Positions 1-8,476 are shown, counted from the first letter of the stretch. The stretch is DNA of 64,000 bases from Tateyamaria omphalii (GCF_019802125.1 NZ_JAHVHT010000001.1:744001-808000); one strand, 5' to 3'. Numbers and translations: made by a program. Notes: generated by a model not told the origin, from the letters alone.

Positions 1-417
1 AAAGACTTCAAAGGGAAAGCCCGCTACCTGCCCAAAGCTGGTATTGGCCGACAACAGCCCCACCAGCTTGTCCCTGCTGGAAAAGGCGAAGTACCAGTTC
101 AGGATGTAACCCGCATGGGTCAGCGCGACAAAGGCGGTCATTACCCCGAAGTGACGGCGGTTGTAGAGGAGCGGGAGGAACCGCTTGTCCAGCCGCGCCG
201 CCGGACCGATGCACAGGATCACCGTCAGCATGACAAAGGCACAGGCGCCAAAGGCCCGCGCATTGTGGATCTGCGGGTTGATGGCGCGCTCGTGGCTCAG
301 GACCTCGGGCGTGACATATAGAAACACCCAAAGGAACAGAGCGACACCGGCCAGCATCACTGCATCATAGATCCACTTGTTCGGGTTCCACTGAACGGGG
401 ATGTATTTGACACTCAT
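1..417 (-). CDS. ferric reductase-like transmembrane protein, partial (C-terminus beyond window)
   Basis: This minus-strand frame stays open from an ATG at 417 to the window edge, so only the first ~139 residues are visible. It starts MSVKYIPVQWNPNKWIYD. Hydrophobic segments lie around residues 18-35 and 45-65, and there are histidines in H-x-x-x-(R/F) and TALTHAG-like contexts. This arrangement fits the heme-binding ferric-reductase transmembrane domain. Alphaproteobacterial relatives often carry a C-terminal Rieske domain, but that part would lie outside the window, so the extension is inference. Its ATG overlaps the stop of the upstream gene by 4 bp (ATGA), so the two genes are translationally coupled. 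The substrate is unknown. Confidence 0.6.
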   Translation of the reverse strand, partial: MSVKYIPVQWNPNKWIYDAVMLAGVALFLWVFLYVTPEVLSHERAINPQIHNARAFGACAFVMLTVILCIGPAARLDKRFLPLLYNRRHFGVMTAFVALTHAGYILNWYFAFSSRDKLVGLLSANTSFGQVAGFPFEVF

Positions 418-785
418 TGACCCGCTCCCTCGCTCAACTGCACGGGGGCTATGTCAGCGGGCCAGCTTTGGCGCACGCTCAGACCCGCTATGACAACGGC
501 GATGATCCCGAGGCTCATCAGTACAACGGCCAGCCCGTAGGACGCCCGCACCGGGCGGTAGCGGTCGGCCCAGGCGGCGCGCTCCGTCTCGATCTGCCAC
601 CAGCGCCACAGGACAAGCGGCCAGATCAGCAGCACACCGGGGATCAGCAGTGGCCGAAAGATGTAGGCGCCCCGCACATCCTCATCTATCCGGTCGATCC
701 CGATGGTCAAGAAGACGGCGGCGACCAGTGCGCCAACAATCCCCCATGTCTGCATCGCCATCACGAGGGCTGTCGCCACATCCAT
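414..785 (-). CDS. small multi-pass membrane protein upstream of ferric reductase-like gene
   Basis: The protein has 123 residues and begins MDVATALVMAMQTWG. Three hydrophobic stretches lie near residues 8-30, 44-63 and 84-102, with a charged loop (about 64-82) between the second and third. I chose the ATG at 785 because AAGG lies 9 bases upstream; a second ATG at 794 has AAGG directly against it. The frame stays open further upstream but has no better start. It is coupled to the following ferric-reductase-like gene by a 4-bp overlap, so it probably works with it in a membrane redox complex. I do not recognise a named family. Confidence 0.6.
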   Translation of the reverse strand: MDVATALVMAMQTWGIVGALVAAVFLTIGIDRIDEDVRGAYIFRPLLIPGVLLIWPLVLWRWWQIETERAAWADRYRPVRASYGLAVVLMSLGIIAVVIAGLSVRQSWPADIAPVQLSEGAGQ

Positions 786-864
786 AGGTGTCATCCTTGC
801 GCAGTTCCGTCTTTCCGGCCCAACCGTAGCAACAGCGCCGCGCTTGTCCCAAGCCCAAACTGTG

Positions 865-896
865 AATTTGCCCTGACAGGGCCAAATTGTGATCAC
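865..896. promoter_or_regulatory. two inverted repeats upstream of the betaine transporter operon
   Basis: AATTTGCCCTG (865-875) and CAGGGCCAAATT (877-888) form a near-perfect inverted repeat with one unpaired base. It is followed directly by the palindrome GTGATCAC (889-896). Both sit about 125-155 bp before the binding-protein start, where an operator could lie. No regulator can be assigned from the sequence. Confidence 0.3.
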
Positions 897-1020
897 CAAT
901 GGCCCGGCGGCGCGCTTCAATCGCGCAGCTGCGCAGGTTTGGACTATTCGTTCCTGCCCGTTTGGGTCTATCACTTGCCCCGTATTCTGCGAAAATGCCG
1001 CCAGAACAGGGAGCAAACAC

Positions 1021-1986
1021 ATGAAAAAACTCGCATTTGCCGCAACACTGATGATGGGCACCTCAGCCGCGTCCATCGCCGCCGCTGAGTGCGGCGACGT
1101 GTCCATCACAGAAATGGACTGGGCCTCTGCCGCCGTCGTGACCAACGTCGCCAAGTTCCTGCTGGAACAGGGCTATGGCTGCTCGGTCACCGTCGTGCCC
1201 ACCACCACCGTGCCTGCCATGGCATCCGTGGCCGAGACGGGCGAGCCCGACATCCTGACCGAACTCTGGACCAGCTACACCGAGGTCTACGAAGAGCTGC
1301 GCAGTGAGGGCAAGCTGGTCGAGATGTCCAAGGTCCTGTCCGATGGCGGGGTCGAAGCCTGGTGGATCCCCGACTACCTGGCCGAAGCGCACCCCGAGCT
1401 GAAAACGCTCGACGGGATCAAGGCGAACCCGCAACTGGTCGGTGGCCGCTTCCACGACTGCCCATCGGGCTGGGGCTGTGACATCACCAACCACAACAAC
1501 TTCAAGGCCGCAGGGCTGGCTGATGCGGGCGTCGAACGCTTCCAGCACGGCTCGGGCGAAACACTCGCAACCGCCATTGCCGCCGCATACGAGGCGAAAG
1601 AGCCGTGGTTTGGCTACTACTGGGCACCCACATCCGTGCTGGGCAAATACCCGATGGTGCAGGTCGAAATGCCCGCCTATGACGCCGACACCCACACCTG
1701 CAACGGTCTGGAAGACTGCGCGACACCCGGCCTGTCCGCATACCCGGTGTCGAACGTGGTGACAGCGGCGACCCAAACCTTTGTCGACCGTGAGCCCGAA
1801 GCCGCGGCGCTGATGCAGAACCTGACCTTCACCAACGCCCAGATGGGCGAGGTACTGGCCTGGCAGGAAGCCAACGAAGCCTCGAACGAAGAGGCCGCAG
1901 TGTACTTCCTGACCACGTACAAGGACGTGTGGGGCAGCTGGCTGAACGACGACGCGAAGGGCAAGCTGTCGGCGCTGCTGCAATAA
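1021..1986 (+). CDS. proX: glycine betaine/proline-type ABC transporter substrate-binding protein
   Basis: The mature protein should bind a quaternary-amine osmolyte or nutrient in the periplasm and hand it to the permease encoded next. The 321-residue product opens with a Sec signal peptide (MKKLAFAATLMMGTSAASIAAA, cleavage near residue 22). The body shows the ProX/OpuAC pattern: an early ITEMDWASA segment, EPDILTELWTSY, and several conserved Trp/Tyr residues (PWFGYYWAP) that can form an aromatic cage. I chose the ATG at 1021, preceded by GGGAG, over upstream in-frame starts because it places the signal peptide correctly. It is first in a three-gene operon. The ligand is inferred from the family; choline, glycine betaine and related compounds cannot be told apart here. 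Confidence 0.9.
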   Translation: MKKLAFAATLMMGTSAASIAAAECGDVSITEMDWASAAVVTNVAKFLLEQGYGCSVTVVPTTTVPAMASVAETGEPDILTELWTSYTEVYEELRSEGKLVEMSKVLSDGGVEAWWIPDYLAEAHPELKTLDGIKANPQLVGGRFHDCPSGWGCDITNHNNFKAAGLADAGVERFQHGSGETLATAIAAAYEAKEPWFGYYWAPTSVLGKYPMVQVEMPAYDADTHTCNGLEDCATPGLSAYPVSNVVTAATQTFVDREPEAAALMQNLTFTNAQMGEVLAWQEANEASNEEAAVYFLTTYKDVWGSWLNDDAKGKLSALLQ

Positions 1987-1992
1987 GCCTCA

Positions 1993-2017
1993 TGCGCCGG
2001 GGTCCGACCCCGGCGCA
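1993..2017 (+). terminator. strong intercistronic hairpin after the binding-protein gene
   Basis: TGCGCCGGGGTC (1993-2004) pairs perfectly with GACCCCGGCGCA (2006-2017). There is no following U-run, so this is more likely an mRNA-stabilising or partial-stop hairpin than a full terminator. Hairpins in this position are common in ABC operons, where the binding protein is needed in excess over the permease. Confidence 0.6.
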
Positions 2018-2061
2018 ACCCTCGCCCCTCGGGGCGCAAGATCAAGAAACTGGGGAACGAC

Positions 2062-3093
2062 ATGGCAGCCTATGATGGCGTGATCGACGGCCTTGGCCTG
2101 CGCGACTGGTGTGACGCGGGCAAGGAAGACGCGCCTATGTCCATGGCGCAGCTACTGGCCCAAAGCGGTGGCGGTGAGACATCTAACGGACCGGCGCTGC
2201 CCTTTCCCTCGCTTGACGTTCTGCACGAGGCATGTGGCCGCATCGGCCAGACCCGTGACCTGACCGCCGGGATCGAACAGGGTTTCCTTGCCGTGCGACC
2301 AGAACTCAAGCTGGTTCTCGACCCGCTGACGCAACCGCTGAGCTGGATGCTCGATGGCACTTTGTGGCTGTTTCAGGCAACGCCGTGGTGGATCATGATC
2401 CCGGTCCTGCTTCTGATCAGCTGGTGGGTCAGCCGCTCTGCCAGCGTAACGGCTTTTGTGGCGTCAGTGCTCTTGTTCTTCGGCTTTATCGATCACTATG
2501 AAGTGGCGATGCAGACCCTGTCGATTGTCTTTGTCTGCACGGGCATTTCCATTCTCTTGGGCGTTCCCATCGGCATCGGCATGTCGAAGTCCGACCGCGC
2601 GCAGCGCATGATCGTTCCGATCCTCGACCTGATGCAGACCATGCCCACCTTCGTGTATCTCATCCCGCTGATCTTTCTGTTTTCGATCACGGAATCAAAG
2701 ATTTACGGCATCGCGGTCATTGTCTACGCAATCGTACCGGTGATCCGGCTGACCGATCTGGGCATCCGGCTTGTCGATCGCGATGTGATGGAGGCGGCGG
2801 ATGCGTTCGGGCTGACCGCGTGGCAAAAGCTCACCCGCGTGCAGCTGCCGCTCGCGCTGCCCAACATCATGGCGGGCGTGAACCAGACCATCATGATGAG
2901 CCTGGCGATGGTCGTCATTGCATCAATGATCGCGGCCCCAGGCCTTGGCTCGCTTGTGTTGCAGGGAATCCGGACCATCGATCTTGGGGTCGGCATCATC
3001 GCGGGCCTCGGCATCGTGCTGCTTGCCGTGATCCTCGACCGCGTGTCCAAAGCGGCCCTCGCGCGCGTCGATAATACCCGCAAGGAGCACTGA
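2062..3093 (+). CDS. proW: glycine betaine/proline-type ABC transporter permease
   Basis: This is the inner-membrane permease of the transporter, 343 residues long. Residues 1-95 are a soluble N-terminal segment, followed by hydrophobic segments from about residue 98 to the end. The ABC permease coupling (EAA) loop is visible at about residues 243-270 (EAADAFGLTAWQK then LPLALPNIMAGVNQ). The start at 2062 has GGGGA upstream. It follows the binding-protein gene after a hairpin, and its stop is one base from the ATPase start. The fold and gene order match ProW/OpuAB-type permeases. The substrate is inferred from the operon. Confidence 0.9.
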   Translation: MAAYDGVIDGLGLRDWCDAGKEDAPMSMAQLLAQSGGGETSNGPALPFPSLDVLHEACGRIGQTRDLTAGIEQGFLAVRPELKLVLDPLTQPLSWMLDGTLWLFQATPWWIMIPVLLLISWWVSRSASVTAFVASVLLFFGFIDHYEVAMQTLSIVFVCTGISILLGVPIGIGMSKSDRAQRMIVPILDLMQTMPTFVYLIPLIFLFSITESKIYGIAVIVYAIVPVIRLTDLGIRLVDRDVMEAADAFGLTAWQKLTRVQLPLALPNIMAGVNQTIMMSLAMVVIASMIAAPGLGSLVLQGIRTIDLGVGIIAGLGIVLLAVILDRVSKAALARVDNTRKEH

Positions 3094-3094
3094 G

Positions 3095-4132
3095 ATGACC
3101 GCCAAAGTGTCCCTGCGCGGGCTCTACAAGATCTTTGGCCCCAACGACGCGGCCATGGTGGACCACGTCAAGACGGGCATGGGCAAGGCCACGTTACTGG
3201 AGAAACACCGCCACGTGCTGGGCCTGCGTGACATCAACGTGGATATGCAACCGGGCGAGATCACGGTGATCATGGGGCTGTCCGGTTCTGGCAAATCCAC
3301 CCTGATCCGGCACCTCAACAGGCTCATCGACCCCTCGGCGGGCGAAATCCTCGTCGACGGGCAAGACGTGATGAAGCTGGGGCAGAGCGCCCTTCGCGAC
3401 CTGCGCCAGAAACAGATGTCGATGGTGTTCCAGAAGTTCGCGCTGCTGCCGCACAAGACGGTGCTGGAAAACGCGCAACTGCCGCTCAGCGTGCAAGGTG
3501 CGGACAAGGCGACCTGTGACCGAGAGGGTCGCAAATGGCTCGCGCGCGTAGGGCTTGAGGGGTTCGAGGACCGCTATCCGGCGCAGCTGTCCGGGGGCAT
3601 GCAGCAGCGCGTGGGCATCGCCCGCGCGCTCACCGCCAACACCGACATCATGCTGATGGACGAGGCGTTCTCGGCCCTCGACCCGCTGATCCGCACCGAC
3701 ATGCAGAACCTGCTGCTCGAATTGCAAAAGGAACTGCACAAGACCATCGTGTTCATCACCCACGATCTGGATGAGGCGCTGAAGCTGGCCGACCACCTCG
3801 TGATCCTCAAGGACGGCGCGGTAGTGCAGCAGGGCGAACCACAGAGTATTTTGCTCGCTCCGTCAGACCCTTACATCGAAGACTTCGTCAGCGACATCAA
3901 CCGCGCCCGCGTGTTGCGTGTGCGGTCGGTCATGGGGCCCATCAACGGCGACCACTTCGACGGAGAGGTTGATGCGTCGCGAAACCTGGAAGACATGATC
4001 GCGCTGACAGGGGGCGATACGAACCTGTGCTACAGGGTGACGGATGGCGGAGAGGTCGTGGGCCAACTCGACATGAAGGATCTGGTCAAAGCGCTGGTGC
4101 CGCGGGTGTCAGCGGACGTGCCTCCGGCTTGA
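3095..4132 (+). CDS. proV: glycine betaine/proline-type ABC transporter ATP-binding protein
   Basis: This is the ATPase that powers the transporter (345 residues). Walker A is GLSGSGKST at residues 61-69, the Q-loop VFQKF is near 112, the signature LSGGMQQR is at 165-172, and Walker B with the catalytic Glu is MLMDEAFSAL at 186-195. The long N-terminal part before Walker A (VSLRGLYKIFGPND...) is typical of ProV/OpuAA rather than of generic ABC ATPases. After residue 270 there is a C-terminal extension in the place of the CBS domains of OpuAA; it is short and may be a single degenerate module. A 275-bp gap follows before the RTX gene. Confidence 0.9.
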   Translation: MTAKVSLRGLYKIFGPNDAAMVDHVKTGMGKATLLEKHRHVLGLRDINVDMQPGEITVIMGLSGSGKSTLIRHLNRLIDPSAGEILVDGQDVMKLGQSALRDLRQKQMSMVFQKFALLPHKTVLENAQLPLSVQGADKATCDREGRKWLARVGLEGFEDRYPAQLSGGMQQRVGIARALTANTDIMLMDEAFSALDPLIRTDMQNLLLELQKELHKTIVFITHDLDEALKLADHLVILKDGAVVQQGEPQSILLAPSDPYIEDFVSDINRARVLRVRSVMGPINGDHFDGEVDASRNLEDMIALTGGDTNLCYRVTDGGEVVGQLDMKDLVKALVPRVSADVPPA

Positions 4133-4407
4133 GATCTCAAGACGCCGCAAGCATCGGCGACCCGTTTCTGCCGGGCAGAGCTGCTTGGCGGCGGGTCTCA
4201 TGTACCATCCACCGCTCGATTGAAAACGGCGCAGCCAGGTTGAATACGCTTTTCACAAGCGCCGTTGACCAGCATTGAAGCGGGGCGAACCGGCCCATTT
4301 CAGATCAGGCTCGCTTTTGGGTTGAATGTGCTGCGTATGCGGCACATCTTTGGTGTGTTCTCTACGCACAATTTACCGATCCTCCAGTTTTCATTGGGAG
4401 TTTACCT
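4133..4407. other. intergenic leader of the RTX gene
   Basis: This 275-bp gap holds no convincing gene. A hairpin TGTGCTGC/GCGGCACA (one G-U pair) lies near 4326-4345, and GGGAG sits seven bases before the RTX ATG. I could not identify a clear -35/-10 pair or a terminator for the transporter operon. Confidence 0.4.
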
Positions 4408-7014
4408 ATGGCGGCAAAAGTCGATTCCGAAGTTCTGTTCAACACCACAATGTCATCAACCCCTGGCCTGAACCTCGAAGGGGGGCCGGGAAATGACGAG
4501 TTGCTGGGCGGCGACGGTAACGACACGCTGTCGGGGCTTGGCGGAGACGATACGTTGCGCGGTTTTGCGGGTGACGACTCACTGTTGGGCGGCGATGGCA
4601 GCGATAGCATCGACGGTGGTGACGGTGACGACACACTTATCGGTGGTGATGGCAACGACACTCTCAACGGTGGGAACGGTTCAGATCTGATCAGAGGGTT
4701 GGGCGGAATCAATGAAGTGGATGGTGGTGCCGGGGACGATACCATCGACGGTGGGTTCAGTGTCTTTGACACGGTACGCGGCGGTGATGGTGATGACAGA
4801 ATATCTGGCGGTGGCACACTCTACGGTGATGCGGGCAATGACACACTTCGGACCAGCAGCAACGCCACCCTCTATGGTGGTGCGGGAGATGATTCTCTGA
4901 TCGGCGGTCGGGGGGTTGAAATCATGTTCGGCGGCGAGGGCAACGACACATTATCGTCGGGTATCAATCGCAGTACCCTGAATGGCGGTGCAGGTGACGA
5001 CCTGCTCATTTCGGACGCGGGTAACACGCGTCCCCTCGATCTTCGTACACAAATGCTGGGCGGCGAGGGCAACGACACGCTGACCGGCGCGGGCAGCAAC
5101 GAGTTTATGGATGGTGGTGCTGACGACGACATCCTGAATGGCAACGCCGGCGACGACTCGCTGCTAGGTGGTGCCGGCAACGACGAACTGAACGGTGGGC
5201 AAGGCGGTGACACACTCGAAGGCGGTGAGGGAGACGATCTTCTCATCGGCGGTACAGGCAATGATCTGCTCGACGGTGGTGCGGGAAACGACACGCTGGA
5301 CGCCGACAGACCCGGAGACACTTTGCGGGGCGGCGACGGCGACGACGTGCTTCGTGGTGGGGGTGAACAGTTCGGTGACCTTGGTGACGACACCCTGATA
5401 GGCTCATTCTTCAATGAGATCCTTTCCGGCGGCGATGGCAATGATGAGATTTATGGCGATAGCGGCGACGACTCCATCGAAGGCGGCGATGGCAATGATG
5501 AGATTTATGGCGATAGCGGCGACGACTCCATCGAAGGCGGCGATGGCAATGATGTGATTTATGGCGGTACCGGTGACGACACTATCGATGGTGGCGATGG
5601 CAATGATGAGATTTTCGGTGAAGCGGGCCGGGACCTTATCCTAGGCGGTGCAGGCGACGACTTTTTGGACGGCGGCAACAATGCTGACTTCCTGCACGGC
5701 GGTGACGGCAACGATACGCTTTTGGTGAACTTTGACGATGATATGGGTGTACCAAATTCTGGTAGGGATACCGTGGATGGCGGCGCGGGTGATGATGAGT
5801 TTCGTATTGGTAGAGGGTCACACACGATCAGGGGTGGCGAAGGCGAAGACACGATCATTCTGTCCTTCGCCAGTTCCGATGTTATTGATGTGTTCCTCGG
5901 CTCAGATGGCCGCTTCGAAATACAAACTACGAATGGGCTCCTGAGGGTATCAGGCGTCGAGTTGTTCGTATTCACGGATCGGACCCTGGCCGCTGAAGAC
6001 GTGCCGCTGCTGGACGATATCCTGGGCACGGACGGCAATGACACCCTGAATGGGACCAATGACGCCGATGTCATCGTGGGGTTCGGGGGCGATGACCGAC
6101 TGGCAGGTGGCCGCGGCAACGACAGCCTGTATGGCGGTGACGGGGACGATACCATACTGGGTGAGGACGGTTCTGACGAGATTTCCGGGGGCAACGGAAA
6201 TGATTCTATACTGGGGGGTAGTCGCAACGACTTGATCGCTGGTGATGCTGGCAACGATATCTTGCTGGGAGAATCTGGTTCTGACACGATCACCGGAGGT
6301 GCGGGCAACGACACGATCGTCGGCGGTGAGGACTTTGATATCGCAAACGGGGGTGACGGGAATGATCTCATCAACGGGAATCTTGGAAATGACACATTGG
6401 CCGGTGGGCAAGGTGATGACACAGTTCTGGGTGGCCGCGGATTTGACAGTCTTGTCGGCGGCAACGGCGCGGACGAGATGTCCGGCTCGGAAGGCAAGGA
6501 CACGCTGTTGGGCGGCGCTGGAAACGACACGCTTAATGGCAATGCGGGCGCCGACAGCCTTGAAGGTGGAAGCGGAAACGACGTTCTGAATGGCGGCATC
6601 AACTTCGACATTCTGAACGGCGGTGCAGGCAACGACACGCTCAACGGCAACAATGGCAGCGACACGCTGTCTGGCGGCGACGGAGACGACATCGTAAACG
6701 CCAACGCGGGCTTTGACTTTCTGAACGGTGGCGCCGGTAATGACATCCTGCGCGGCGGGATCGGGGCCGACACGTTCATCTTCAATGCCGGCGACGATGC
6801 TGACCTGATCATCGACTTCCGGGACAATGTCGACATCTTGCAACTCGACGCTGACCTGTTCGAAACGGCGATGCCGGATGTGTCGGATCTGGAGGCCATC
6901 GCATCCTACGATCCGAACGGTCACCTGGTTCTCAGCTTTGCCACCGGGGACAGTCTGACGTTCCGGGGCATCACGGACGGCGCTGCAATTTTTGACGATG
7001 TGGTCTTTGTGTGA
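4408..7014 (+). CDS. large RTX (hemolysin-type calcium-binding repeat) protein, predicted type I secreted
   Basis: The 868-residue, very acidic protein is almost entirely GGxGxDxxx nonapeptide repeats. Each pair of repeats binds Ca2+ and folds into a parallel beta-roll outside the cell. Repeats fill about residues 22-445 and 545-775. They are interrupted near 450-540 by a non-repeat segment (DTIILSFASSDVIDVFLG...). The last ~90 residues (GADTFIFNAGDDADLIIDF... to ...DDVVFV) look like the uncleaved C-terminal signal of type I secretion. There is no N-terminal signal peptide and no recognisable enzyme domain. No ABC exporter or membrane-fusion gene is within the window, so it must use an exporter encoded elsewhere. 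It could be an adhesin or surface-layer protein rather than a toxin. The start has GGGAG upstream. Confidence 0.85.
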   Translation: MAAKVDSEVLFNTTMSSTPGLNLEGGPGNDELLGGDGNDTLSGLGGDDTLRGFAGDDSLLGGDGSDSIDGGDGDDTLIGGDGNDTLNGGNGSDLIRGLGGINEVDGGAGDDTIDGGFSVFDTVRGGDGDDRISGGGTLYGDAGNDTLRTSSNATLYGGAGDDSLIGGRGVEIMFGGEGNDTLSSGINRSTLNGGAGDDLLISDAGNTRPLDLRTQMLGGEGNDTLTGAGSNEFMDGGADDDILNGNAGDDSLLGGAGNDELNGGQGGDTLEGGEGDDLLIGGTGNDLLDGGAGNDTLDADRPGDTLRGGDGDDVLRGGGEQFGDLGDDTLIGSFFNEILSGGDGNDEIYGDSGDDSIEGGDGNDEIYGDSGDDSIEGGDGNDVIYGGTGDDTIDGGDGNDEIFGEAGRDLILGGAGDDFLDGGNNADFLHGGDGNDTLLVNFDDDMGVPNSGRDTVDGGAGDDEFRIGRGSHTIRGGEGEDTIILSFASSDVIDVFLGSDGRFEIQTTNGLLRVSGVELFVFTDRTLAAEDVPLLDDILGTDGNDTLNGTNDADVIVGFGGDDRLAGGRGNDSLYGGDGDDTILGEDGSDEISGGNGNDSILGGSRNDLIAGDAGNDILLGESGSDTITGGAGNDTIVGGEDFDIANGGDGNDLINGNLGNDTLAGGQGDDTVLGGRGFDSLVGGNGADEMSGSEGKDTLLGGAGNDTLNGNAGADSLEGGSGNDVLNGGINFDILNGGAGNDTLNGNNGSDTLSGGDGDDIVNANAGFDFLNGGAGNDILRGGIGADTFIFNAGDDADLIIDFRDNVDILQLDADLFETAMPDVSDLEAIASYDPNGHLVLSFATGDSLTFRGITDGAAIFDDVVFV
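5428..5535 (+). repeat. exact 54-bp tandem duplication inside the RTX gene
   Basis: The 54-bp unit at 5428-5481 is repeated without a mismatch at 5482-5535, and a third, diverged copy begins at 5536. Each unit encodes two nonapeptides (EIYGDSGDDSIEGGDGND). Perfect DNA identity, against the diverged repeats elsewhere in the gene, points to a recent slippage or recombination event. Confidence 0.95.
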
Positions 7015-7046
7015 GGTTGAAAACCGCAGCTTTTGTTAGGACCTAA

Positions 7047-7088
7047 GACTGCAGGATGCGCCAGCCTTTGCTCGGCGATCCTGCAGTC
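7047..7088. terminator. long stem-loop downstream of the RTX gene
   Basis: GACTGCAGGAT-G-CGCC (7047-7062) pairs with GGCG-ATCCTGCAGTC (7074-7088), a 15-bp stem with one bulged G. No good U-run follows on the plus strand. It lies between the convergent ends of the RTX gene and the MerR regulator gene and may act as a transcript end or barrier. A small palindrome, TTAGGACCTAA, precedes it at 7036-7046. Confidence 0.4.
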
Positions 7089-7204
7089 ACATTGTCCACC
7101 ACAGAAGAAACACAGGATGTTCAAATCATGCGCGTGTTTCACAGGTTGGCCCTTAACGGCGCGTTGAGGGCCCGTACCGAAGCAGTCCGCATGTGTATCG
7201 ACGA

Positions 7205-7588
7205 CTATCCGAGATAATCGATGATCGGACAGTCCGGACGATCGTCTCCACGGCACGTCTTGACGAGATGCGCCAACTCATCATGCAGTGATTGCAGCTC
7301 TCTCTGCTTTTGCTCGATTTCTTCCAGCCTTCTGGACGCGATCCGCTTCACCTCGGCGCTGTTGCGGTCCTGATCCTGGTAAAGGCTCAGGAGCTCACGG
7401 CATTCGTCGATGCTGAATCCGAACTCACGTGACCGCCGGATGAAGACCAGTTTTCTGACCGACGCATCGTCGTAAGTGCGGTAGCCTGCGTCTGATCTCG
7501 ATGGTGCTTGAACCAGCCCGATATCTGCATAGTACCGAACGGTTTTTACCGGCAAACCAGCGGCCTGTGATGCGGCTGAGATATTCAT
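7205..7588 (-). CDS. cueR: copper-responsive MerR-family regulator (CueR/HmrR type)
   Basis: This 127-residue protein has the MerR winged-helix DNA-binding domain (residues 1-70, VKTVRYYADIGLV ... RTYDDASV), a dimerisation helix (about 75-110) and the metal loop C112-x7-C120. That spacing is the one seen in CueR, which senses Cu(I), Ag(I) and Au(I). The regulator untwists promoters with an over-long 19-bp spacer. It is divergent from the glutaredoxin-MauE gene, whose promoter contains exactly such a spacer. The two sequence-matched boxes nearby suggest it controls both copper transcription units. The symbol follows function; orthology to E. coli CueR is not shown. Confidence 0.88.
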   Translation of the reverse strand: MNISAASQAAGLPVKTVRYYADIGLVQAPSRSDAGYRTYDDASVRKLVFIRRSREFGFSIDECRELLSLYQDQDRNSAEVKRIASRRLEEIEQKQRELQSLHDELAHLVKTCRGDDRPDCPIIDYLG

Positions 7589-7600
7589 GGATGACCCCTC

Positions 7601-7631
7601 TTGACCTTCCAGTTACTGGAAAGACTAGGTG
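7601..7631 (+). promoter_or_regulatory. CueR-type promoter/operator 1
   Basis: -35 TTGACC (7601-7606), a 19-bp spacer containing the dyad TTCCAGTTACTGGAA, and -10 TAGGTG (7626-7631). The 19-bp spacing and the CCTTCC-type dyad are hallmarks of MerR/CueR-activated promoters. It lies between cueR and the glutaredoxin-MauE gene and would drive the latter. Confidence 0.85.
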
Positions 7632-7684
7632 TGGCTCATCGACGTTTCAAGTGTCCCCCAACACCACATGTAAGGATCAGACCG

Positions 7685-8434
7685 ATGCCGAAAGATACGG
7701 AGACGAGAACTGCCACATTGTACCGCATGGTGATGTCAGACCACTTGTGTCCCTATGGCCTGAAATCGAAGGATCTGTTGGAGCGGCAGGGCTACCAGGT
7801 GGACGACCGTCATCTGACAAGTCGGGATGAGGTTGACGCGTTCAAGGCCGAGCAGGGCGTTGCGACGACACCGCAGACGTTCATGGACGGAACACGGATC
7901 GGCGGGTTCGACGATCTCAACAGGTATTTTGGAAAAGCGGCCAAGTCCAAGGACGGTCTGACGTATCAGCCCGTTATCGCATTGTTCGGGATCGCGGCGT
8001 TGATGGCGATTGCCGTGACATGGGTTTCGCTTGGTACCGTCTTTGCAGGACGCACCATTGAGTGGTTCATCTCGATATCCATGGTCTTGCTTGGCTTGCA
8101 GAAGCTTCAGGATGTCGAACGGTTTGCCACCATGTTCCTGAACTATGATTTGCTGGCTCAAAGGTGGGTGCGATACGGGTACATCTACCCCTTCGTCGAG
8201 ACTGGCGCAGGGCTGCTGATGATGGCGGGTGTCCTGACCTGGATATCAGCGCCCGCCGCACTGATCGTTGCAAGCATTGGAGCCACCAGCGTCTTCAAGG
8301 CCGTCTACATCGACAAACGTGAACTCAAATGTGCCTGCGTCGGTGGTGACAGCAAGGTACCCCTTGGTTTCGTGTCATTGACGGAAAACCTGATGATGGT
8401 CGGCATGGCAGTCTGGATGCTCTCAAAGCTGTGA
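7685..8434 (+). CDS. glutaredoxin-like domain fused to MauE/DoxX-type membrane domain
   Basis: This 249-residue fusion has an N-terminal glutaredoxin-like domain (residues ~9-84) with the motif C22-PYG, a single active-site Cys, followed by a cis-Pro segment (TTPQTF) and GGFDDL. Four hydrophobic segments follow (about 95-120, 125-145, 165-190 and 225-247). The C-terminal loop has C216-A-C218-VGG, a conserved pair in MauE-like proteins. I place the start at 7685 (AAGGA 10 bases upstream) because the longer frame from 7601 would overlap the CueR -35 box. The role is probably thiol redox or disulfide handling at the membrane under copper stress. The exact partner is unknown. Confidence 0.75.
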   Translation: MPKDTETRTATLYRMVMSDHLCPYGLKSKDLLERQGYQVDDRHLTSRDEVDAFKAEQGVATTPQTFMDGTRIGGFDDLNRYFGKAAKSKDGLTYQPVIALFGIAALMAIAVTWVSLGTVFAGRTIEWFISISMVLLGLQKLQDVERFATMFLNYDLLAQRWVRYGYIYPFVETGAGLLMMAGVLTWISAPAALIVASIGATSVFKAVYIDKRELKCACVGGDSKVPLGFVSLTENLMMVGMAVWMLSKL

Positions 8435-8445
8435 CCAGGTTTCGT

Positions 8446-8476
8446 TTGACCCTCCACTTGCTGGAAGGTGTAGGCG
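8446..8476 (+). promoter_or_regulatory. CueR-type promoter/operator 2
   Basis: -35 TTGACC (8446-8451), a 19-bp spacer with CTCCACTTGCTGGAAGG, and -10 TAGGCG (8471-8476). It has the same architecture as box 1 and sits 29 bp before the cytochrome c gene. It should drive the cytochrome-copC-copD-oxidase-cytochrome operon. Confidence 0.85.

Noticed and set aside
4362-6924. Long minus-strand frames opposite the RTX gene
   Set aside because: They are shadows of the repetitive GGxGxD coding pattern (Ser/Pro-rich antisense) with no independent gene features.
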